Assembly: GCA_942486035.1 (NCBI GenBank)
Contig: CALNXK010000014.1
Span: forward strand, 964,501-1,028,500
Source of the DNA: Porites lobata
Taxonomy: Eukaryota > Cnidaria > Anthozoa > Scleractinia > Poritidae
DNA: 64,000 nt
Reading direction: 5' to 3'
Positions within the stretch are counted from its first letter, which is position 1. Every line of letters starts with the position of its first letter. The notes under the pieces are model-generated. The model had not been told where the DNA came from, ran no database searches, and saw only the letters and a program-made list of their open reading frames with translations. Both the position numbers and the translations under genes were made by a program. Shown here one piece after another: positions 58,590 to 64,000 of the stretch.

Positions 58590-58970
58590 TGATAGAAGAG
58601 CTGAAATGAGCGCCGGTCTGCTGAGCGGGAGGTCGCGGATTCAAACCCCGGTCGGACCAACACTTAGGGTCTTTAAATAACTGAGAAGAAAGTGCTACCT
58701 TTGTAATGTCATCTCCAAATGGTTAGACTTTCTAGTCTTCTCGGATAAGGACAAAAACCCGTAGGTCCCGTCTCACAGCACTTTCACTGATCTGTTCTAG
58801 TGGGACGTAAAAGAACCCACACTACTGTTCGAAAAGAGACGGGGACGTAGACCCCGGTGGTGTACCCACCTTGAAGGGTTGTGGGATTGGGTAGGGATGG
58901 CACCTTGCATGGGACCTATGAGTCCCGTTCGTGCCTATTCCCTCTGGGCAGGCCTGTGTCCAGAAAAGCT
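58590..58970 (+). mobile_element. tRNA-derived SINE
   Basis: The head reads GAGCGCCGGTCTGCTGAGCGG, then GGTCGCGGATTCAAACCCCGG, which resembles the anticodon arm and the B box (GGTTCRANNCC) of a tRNA with one change. The body follows with GTAGGTCCCGTCTCACAGCA, GGGACGTAAAAGAACCCACA and GGGATTGGGTAGGGATGG. The A-box half is worn. The order of tRNA head and long conserved body fits a V-SINE-like family; I recognise it as common in coral sequence, without being able to check. The tail limit is uncertain because it runs into the HECT-like gene. Confidence 0.65.
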
Positions 58971-58979
58971 TGTAAAACT

Positions 58980-61183
58980 GAACCTATCTGGGATTACGGA
59001 GGCTTCCAAGAGTTGTAGACATTCCAAGACAACAGTGAAGAAGGGGAAGACCACACCACCTACAAGTGCAAGGAAAGCCACTCTCAAATTTGAAATCTTG
59101 TTTAAAGGGAACCTCCACTCTTACTACAGAATAAGTTTAAATCGAAGAAAATTATGTTGATAAACAAATTTGTTCGAAATTTGTCTTAAAAAAAGTGTTT
59201 ATATCAGGAAAAGTGAATTTTAAAATCGCTTATTTTCACTTTCAAATTTGGCGGGCGCCGCCATCTTGAATAATTGTGACGTGTTACGGTTGCTCTATTG
59301 TTCTGACACAAAGAGCTTTTGTTTTATAACAATAGGGCAACCATAACACGTCACAATTATTCAAGATGGCGACGCCCGCAAAAGTTGAAAACAAAAATAG
59401 GCTAATTTAAAAGTTATTTCTTTTGGATACAAACGCTTTCTTTAAAAATATTTTAGATTGACTTGACTGTAACAGTAATTTCCTGTGATTTAAAGTTATC
59501 TTTTTGTTGAAGTGGAGGTTCCCTTTAAGTACTATGTCAAAGGCTTTGGTTACAAAGCCCAGAGGTCTGAACAGGGTGGTGAAGTGCGAAATTTGGACCT
59601 ACCAAGACATGCCCCAGAAAAAGAATGTCTTTTACAGCTGAAAAAGATTTTCTTTCCAGAAGGCCATAGTCTGGTCGGAAAGGGGGATGACATAGAATTT
59701 AAGCTTGCCGATTTCAAGTGTCGGACCATTTACATGTGCGAGGACTTTTCGCTGGAAAGATATAAGCAAAGATACGGTTTGCATACTCTCCGATTATTCC
59801 TCCTCAGAGACAGCACAGTTTCATCAAAGGAGTCAGATTACGAGGAATTGAAGAAGTCTTCGTTTGAAGACAGTGGGTCTGAAGAACCTGAAGAGATGCA
59901 ATCTCGGTAACGGATAAGAGCCAGCCTGTTGCAGCCCGCTTGAGCACAACCTCTGCAGAGCCTTTAGTGCACAGTAGCTTATCAGTAGAACATGCTATGG
60001 ATGAATTGATCGGGAGATCTGAAGAACGCAGATAATTCATGGATCAGCTTCAGGCAGATTACAAGGCACCTCTAGCAGCAGATAAAGAAAAAGAATTGGC
60101 AAACGAGGCAAGCATCCGAAGGGAAGCTCTCTAAATATCAAGGATGAACCGTGTCCAACCCGAACCAACATTACAAGAGCCACGCGTGATGGTTTCTGCT
60201 TGACACCCTACCCTTGGTGTCGTCAGGAGGGAATTTCCACCCAACTGCACAATTATGGCATTGTACGATTGGGTGGGGTCACTGTCCACCCGTCCAGAAC
60301 ATTTTCCTCTGTTTCAGCGGCCCTTATCGCACTGCTTACCCTGAAGATGACATAAAGTCTGTCAGTGCTTTGTATGTCGCAGCAACAGTTCTCCATCTCT
60401 TTGTGCAGAGATGATGACGAAGTTGCGGTTTTCAATGCTCAACCTGACAATAACGACAGTGTTAATGACACTTTGTCTGATTACGAGTTCGAAGCAGCAA
60501 CTGCATATTTCAGTGATGGTGTAGCAGCCGACACATACAAACAACTTGAAGAGGTCCAGTCGCATCCCCCAGCGCAGCTTTTGGAAGATGATCCTGAAGT
60601 CTCCACCAGCGAGCAATTGAACATTCAGATATTGAAAGGCCTAAATGATAAATGTCGAAGTGTAAAGGAACAGTTTGAAAACGAACTGGAGATGGTCAGG
60701 GAGGTCAGTCGACACAATTGTGTGAAAGATATGTTGACTCATTTCAGGCAGCAAAGCGTTGCTGACAGTAAGCTTTGCCTTTTATTTAAAGGTCAACATG
60801 CAGTTGTGTACTCTGTCTTTTGGGACCGTTCTGTTTCCAGTTACTGCGAAGGATCCTCTCACTTCACGTTTCCTGTCACTGCTGCCAAGTCACAAGATGA
60901 CTTTGTTGCTATAGGTCGGATTTTAACACATCAATTCATCGAGACTGGGACACTTCCGCTGCAGATATTGAAAGCCATAATACAGCAAGCCGTAACTGGA
61001 CGGGTATCAGAAGAGTGTTTGGTGCAATCCCTCCTCATGTTGCTCTACGAAAAAGAAAGAGAAATCCTTCAACAAGCCCTCCTTGGTGTAAAACCATTTC
61101 CTACTGAAAATGTGATAGATATTCCCGTGGATTATGGTGTCACAACTATTCCAAGTACCTCAAACATGAAGCAACGTATGTGA
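58980..61183 (+). pseudogene. HECT/UBX-like multidomain gene, decayed and split by a MITE
   Basis: Pieces in order. 58,980-59,105: ASKSCRHSKTTVKKG, ARKATLKFEILF. A MITE sits at 59,106-59,524. 59,529-59,893: YYVKGFGYKAQRSEQGGEVR, KIFFPEGHSLVGKGDDIEF, YMCEDFSLERYKQRYGLHTL, an acidic tail. 59,893-60,190, after a frameshift: VEHAMDELIGRSEERR and RREAL, with stops. 60,205-60,320: a UBX-like segment, HPTLGVVRREFPPNC and YDWVGSLSTRPEHFPL. 60,365-61,183: QLEEVQSHPPAQLLEDDPEV and a HECT-like N-lobe stretch, DDFVAIGRILTHQFIETGTLPLQI in parts. No catalytic Cys region is seen. I place it with G2E3-like HECT families expanded in cnidarians and fish; ubiquitin transfer is inferred only from that likeness. 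Confidence 0.55.
59106..59524. mobile_element. Fold-back MITE at a TTAA target
   Basis: 419 bp flanked by TTAA (59,102-59,105 and 59,525-59,528). Ends AGGGAACCTCCACT and its inverse are perfect. The two halves pair almost over their full length: GCCATCTTGAATAATTGTGACG on the left matches CGTCACAATTATTCAAGATGGC on the right, around a loop of about 20 bases near 59,315. There is no coding sequence. TTAA targets are used by piggyBac and Kolobok-type elements. The insertion splits the HECT-like gene. Confidence 0.9.
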
Positions 61184-61340
61184 AACAGAGATGATTTCCA
61201 GGCCGTTCATGTGCATCACCAAGTTAAGGGAAGGAATGGGATCATTCTGGGATGGTGTTAATGCTGACGAAATCCATGCTGTCACAATATTTGTACTCCA
61301 ACCCATAGCAACGTACTGAAGAACATCGAGGTAACAGCTG

Positions 61341-61514
61341 TGTTATGTATTCGCTATTTGTCTGTCAGCGGTTGTTGTTTAATGCATGCGCATTAAAGCA
61401 GGCCAGCTTGTGAGTAGACCGCCATGTTGGAAACTTGTATGCTTATGTTGTGTCTTTTATCTAGTTAAATCTGATCGTGTTTGGAACCATCGACTGGTTT
61501 CTCCATATTTAACA
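61341..61514 (+). mobile_element. Ty3/Gypsy 5' LTR
   Basis: Starts TGTTATGTATTC, ends TATTTAACA, and is followed directly by CTGGCAACGAGGATGG, which fits a primer-binding and leader region, then gag. TG...CA borders. Contains CCGCCATGTTG near 61,419. The 3' LTR is not in the window. Confidence 0.5.
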
Positions 61515-61561
61515 CTGGCAACGAGGATGGGATTAACTGAAAAAGACTGAAACAGCCAAAA

Positions 61562-62502
61562 ATGGTGGCAGTTAAGAATTCGGCAGAATTGGCACCACGT
61601 TAGAAGAAACGACTTTCATCGTTTCAATACTTTCTCGAGCCAAAGGAGCGGTGAATGAAGCAAAAAAGAAAGCTTTCCTACTTCACACTGCGAGAATAGA
61701 GGTTCAAGAGTTGTACGAAACGCTAATGGACCCAGGCATAGATACGTTAGAGGACGATACCGCAACAGAATACGAGAAAACTGTTCACACTCTGAACGCG
61801 TATTTTGTAACCAAACTGAACGAACCGTATGAGAGACATGTATTCAGAAGCATGACTCAACAGGATGGAGAGACAGTTGATCAGTTCATCACTAGACTCA
61901 GGAAGCAAGCACAGAATTGTAATTTCAATGACCCCAATGTTGACATCAGAGATCAAGTCATCGATAAATGTTGATCTTCGGTTTTAAGACGAAAACTACT
62001 GGGAAAAGAAAACCTGACTCTGACAAAAGTGCAGGAGGTTGCTCGAGCTATGGAAGCTGTAGACCTGCAGGCTAAACAAATGGGGGAGCAGAGAGAAGAG
62101 CCATTGAGTGTGCATAAAGTTGTCCAGAAATCTTCTTCTAAATCTTCTAAGCAGCCAAACAAGAATTCTAGTAAAGGGCGGTGCTACCGATGTGGTCAAG
62201 AGGGGCATTATGGCCGAGATAAATGCTGCCCAGCTCGCCAAGCAGAGTGTTTAAAGTGTATAATGGTGGGTCATTATGCAGCTGTGTGCAAGATCAAGAC
62301 GAGGTGGAGCAGCAAACTCGTTAGCTGGCCGGAAGCGAGAGGCAGAAGTTAACAAGTATTTGGAAGAAGTGGTTGTAGACGACACAGATGATGATGATGA
62401 TGATGACGCACTAGGCCTGTTTACAGCTGAGGATTCCGAAAAAAAAGAAGGGGCATGCACCAATTCAAGTGTCAGTGATGTTAGACCAGAAGAGCTGTGA
62501 CA
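61562..62502 (+). pseudogene. Ty3/Gypsy gag, truncated
   Basis: The start is worn (frame changes before 61,651). Then LLHTARIEVQELYETLMDPG, VFRSMTQQDGETVDQFITRL and CNFNDPNVDIRDQVIDKC, a gag core. TGA at 61,972 interrupts the frame, which then continues with LLGKENLTLTKVQEVARAME. Two zinc knuckles follow: CYRCGQEGHYGRDKC and CLKCIMVGHYAAVC. After another frameshift near 62,310 comes KREAEVNKYLEEVVVDD and an acidic run. No protease, RT or integrase follows, so the element is cut near 62,500-62,560. Confidence 0.8.
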
Positions 62503-62559
62503 TGCAGTTGGAAACAGCAGCAACAGTGTCTATCTTGCATAAGACCCTATATGACCAGC

Positions 62560-63277
62560 AGTTTAATCAGTGGCCATTGCGGTGTACTAAGGTTCTTCCT
62601 CGGAGACCCAGGGGCAGATAGTGGCGGCAAGGGAAAGACTAAACTGGCAGAAAAAAAGGGCGAAAGAAAAGTAAAGAACGGCGAGAAGAGCCGCTGGGGA
62701 CAATGTCGTTTGGACAATTCCAAACGGTCGCCGCCGTTCTGGCTTCTGATTGGTGCCAGAAAACTGTTGTGTTTTTCTGCCCAATCAGAAGCCAGCAGAC
62801 CTATGGGTCGTTTCGTGTGTCCTTGCACGGAATGATACATGAATGGTAGTTGCTTGCCATGTTTGTCTGGGCCGTTCGCCGAGGCTTTGCTCGAGATGAA
62901 AAGTTCCAGTCTCAGCAGAAAATTTAAGAGATTTCCTTCAGACTTTACGCTAGAATCTCACCGGTGAATACGCTGGATCTTTCGCAGGTATCGTAATAGT
63001 AGCGCATTTAAAAGTTTGCGAGTTTTTTAAAACACTCACCAATTCACTGATGTATTATTTGGTTTCCTTTGGACGATATTTATATTACTGTTCTGTCTAG
63101 ATTTCTTGCATCACTTGCTGTGAATGAAACTTTGCCAATCGCGGGTATAAATTCTTTTGTCGCACAGGCCAGACAAGTATGTTGAGCAATCGGCAACACC
63201 ACAGGCACGACTTTCTTTGCGCGCCAAAAATCACAACTTCGGCATCGCCATTTGTCGGTTATCGAGTCTTGTTCACG
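62560..63277. promoter_or_regulatory. Likely upstream region of the second ZAD gene, with paired CCAAT boxes
   Basis: CTGGCTTCTGATTGG at 62,739-62,753 is repeated inverted as CCAATCAGAAGCCAG at 62,781-62,795, giving two CCAAT boxes facing away from one another. A second palindrome, CGTTTGGA-CAAT-TCCAAACG, lies at 62,707-62,726. These stand about 500 bp upstream of the start codon at 63,278. They may be promoter elements or part of a fold-back element. Confidence 0.4.
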
Positions 63278-63473
63278 ATGAACAATGTTAATCCGGACGA
63301 CTGTTGTCGAGTCTGTTCTTTCGTTTTTGTGAGTGAAAAGAGAAAAAGAAATATCGATGGTGAGTTTCGTAAAATATTTGAAGAAGTATTTAATCAAAAA
63401 CTACTAACTGATGATGGGCTTCCACATGCAGTGTGCGATACTTGTCACTATAGAGTGCAAAGAATGTGGAAAA
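63278..63473 (+). CDS. Second ZAD-like zinc-finger gene, exon 1 (runs off window)
   Basis: ATG at 63,278 (MNNVNPDDCCRVCSFVFV), then a charged helical stretch (KRKRNIDGEF, FEEVFNQKLLTDDG) and HAVCDTCHYRVQRMWK before the donor AAAA|GTAAGT at 63,474. CRVC and CDTC form the two Cys pairs of a ZAD-like finger spaced like the one split by the LINE at 41,684. About 65 residues are encoded here; later exons should lie beyond 64,000. This copy keeps an ATG and has no visible lesion. It is a paralogue of the 41.5-51.9-kb gene by architecture, though the residues between the Cys pairs differ. Confidence 0.6.
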
Positions 63474-64000
63474 GTAAGTAGTCTGCAGTCGTCATTCACG
63501 TCAATGAGCTATCGAAGAGGAGGCATCCCTTGTCTCCTTTAACGTCTAGTCAAGGGGATGAGCAAAGATCATGTCACATAAGCAAAAAGAAGGTCTATAG
63601 AATTCCATTTGAAAACGTACCAATTAGGCCAAAGCCACCATCCTTGAATTTTGCATGATAAAAGACCCCAAACAAGAAAATCAAGTTGTCATTGCTTTCC
63701 AGTTTCCACTAAGGGAACATCTGTCAATATATGCACAGTTACAACTTATGTAAAATAAATATAGAAAATTTTATTTATTAGATGCCCGTAGATGTGTAGA
63801 TACCAGACCTGCCAAACTGCAGGAACTGAAAATCTGGAGATTTTGAAAAAGGGTGTCCCATAGACCTAAAGATCATAGAAAAAATTGAACCTGGAGATTC
63901 ATATAATCATAAAAAAGGAAACAATGAAACATGCCAGTGTCTACAGAATGCAGGAAAATGCTTGCTGCTCATCTCATTAAGGAAGAGGAAGACTGGTGTC
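63474..64000 (+). other. First intron of the second ZAD-like gene (partial)
   Basis: After the donor at 63,474 no further exon with protein-like features is seen. Sequence near 63,800-63,900 (AACTGAAAATCTGGAGATTTTG) may be part of a dispersed repeat. Confidence 0.4.

Noticed and set aside
58600..58670. Possible functional tRNA gene
   Set aside because: Only the B-box half is well kept, the A-box half and acceptor stem do not pair, and the sequence continues into a SINE body.

Overview
ORGANISM. This is eukaryotic nuclear DNA, probably from an anthozoan and most likely a stony coral. It is AT-rich, with spliced genes (GT/AG introns in matching phases), BEL/Pao, Ty3/Gypsy and L1/Tx1-type retroelements, many small inverted-repeat elements, and gene families I associate with cnidarians (DUF6589-type proteins with a ZAD-like zinc finger, a RecQ-like helicase, HECT/UBX-like proteins). 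The species call is inference. No functional tRNA, rRNA or CRISPR was seen. LAYOUT. 1-14,202: a tandem array of a ~3.84-kb unit joining a 5'-truncated BEL/Pao element (zinc knuckle, protease, RT, start of RNase H) to ~1.45 kb of unrelated DNA that carries a minus-strand exon. The fourth copy runs on into the rest of the element (RNase H, integrase, putative LTR, to ~17,904), where a hAT-like deletion element is nested (14,896-15,819). 17,930-18,895: an old dispersed repeat split by a TTAA-flanked piggyBac-like MITE; an unsplit inverted copy lies at 52,165-52,600. 20,532-27,137: a second, different BEL/Pao element with several frame breaks. 30,421-31,201: an SANT/Myb-like gene broken by two stops. 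31,865-34,140: a third, heavily decayed BEL/Pao. 35,310-36,594 (+) and 37,454-39,017 (-): two convergent two-exon genes whose splice phases fit. The first has a compact N-terminal domain and a proline-rich repeat; the second has a Tudor/MBT-like domain. 41,540-51,867 (+): a seven-exon DUF6589-type gene whose first exon, in the middle of the ZAD-like zinc finger, is split by a 5.3-kb LINE (41,685-46,969) with 12-bp target duplications. 55,500-56,260 (-): the last exon of a RecQ-like helicase. 58,590-58,970: tRNA-derived SINE. 58,980-61,183: a decayed HECT/UBX-like gene split by a fold-back MITE at a TTAA. 61,341-62,500: a Ty3/Gypsy 5' LTR plus gag. 63,278-63,473: exon 1 of a second ZAD-like gene, running off the window. 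HOW IT FITS TOGETHER. The window is mostly a nest of mobile elements. Three insertions can be dated relative to their hosts because the empty site can be read: the LINE in the ZAD exon, the MITE in the HECT-like gene, and the piggyBac-like MITE in the dispersed repeat. The least explained part is the grouping of a ZAD/DUF6589 gene, a RecQ-like helicase exon pointing toward it, and a second ZAD exon nearby. These may be parts of a large, poorly described DNA transposon or of an expanded transposon-derived family. CAVEAT. The array copies differ mainly by 1-3-base length changes, often in homopolymers. Part of the frame breakage in this window may therefore be consensus error rather than biology.
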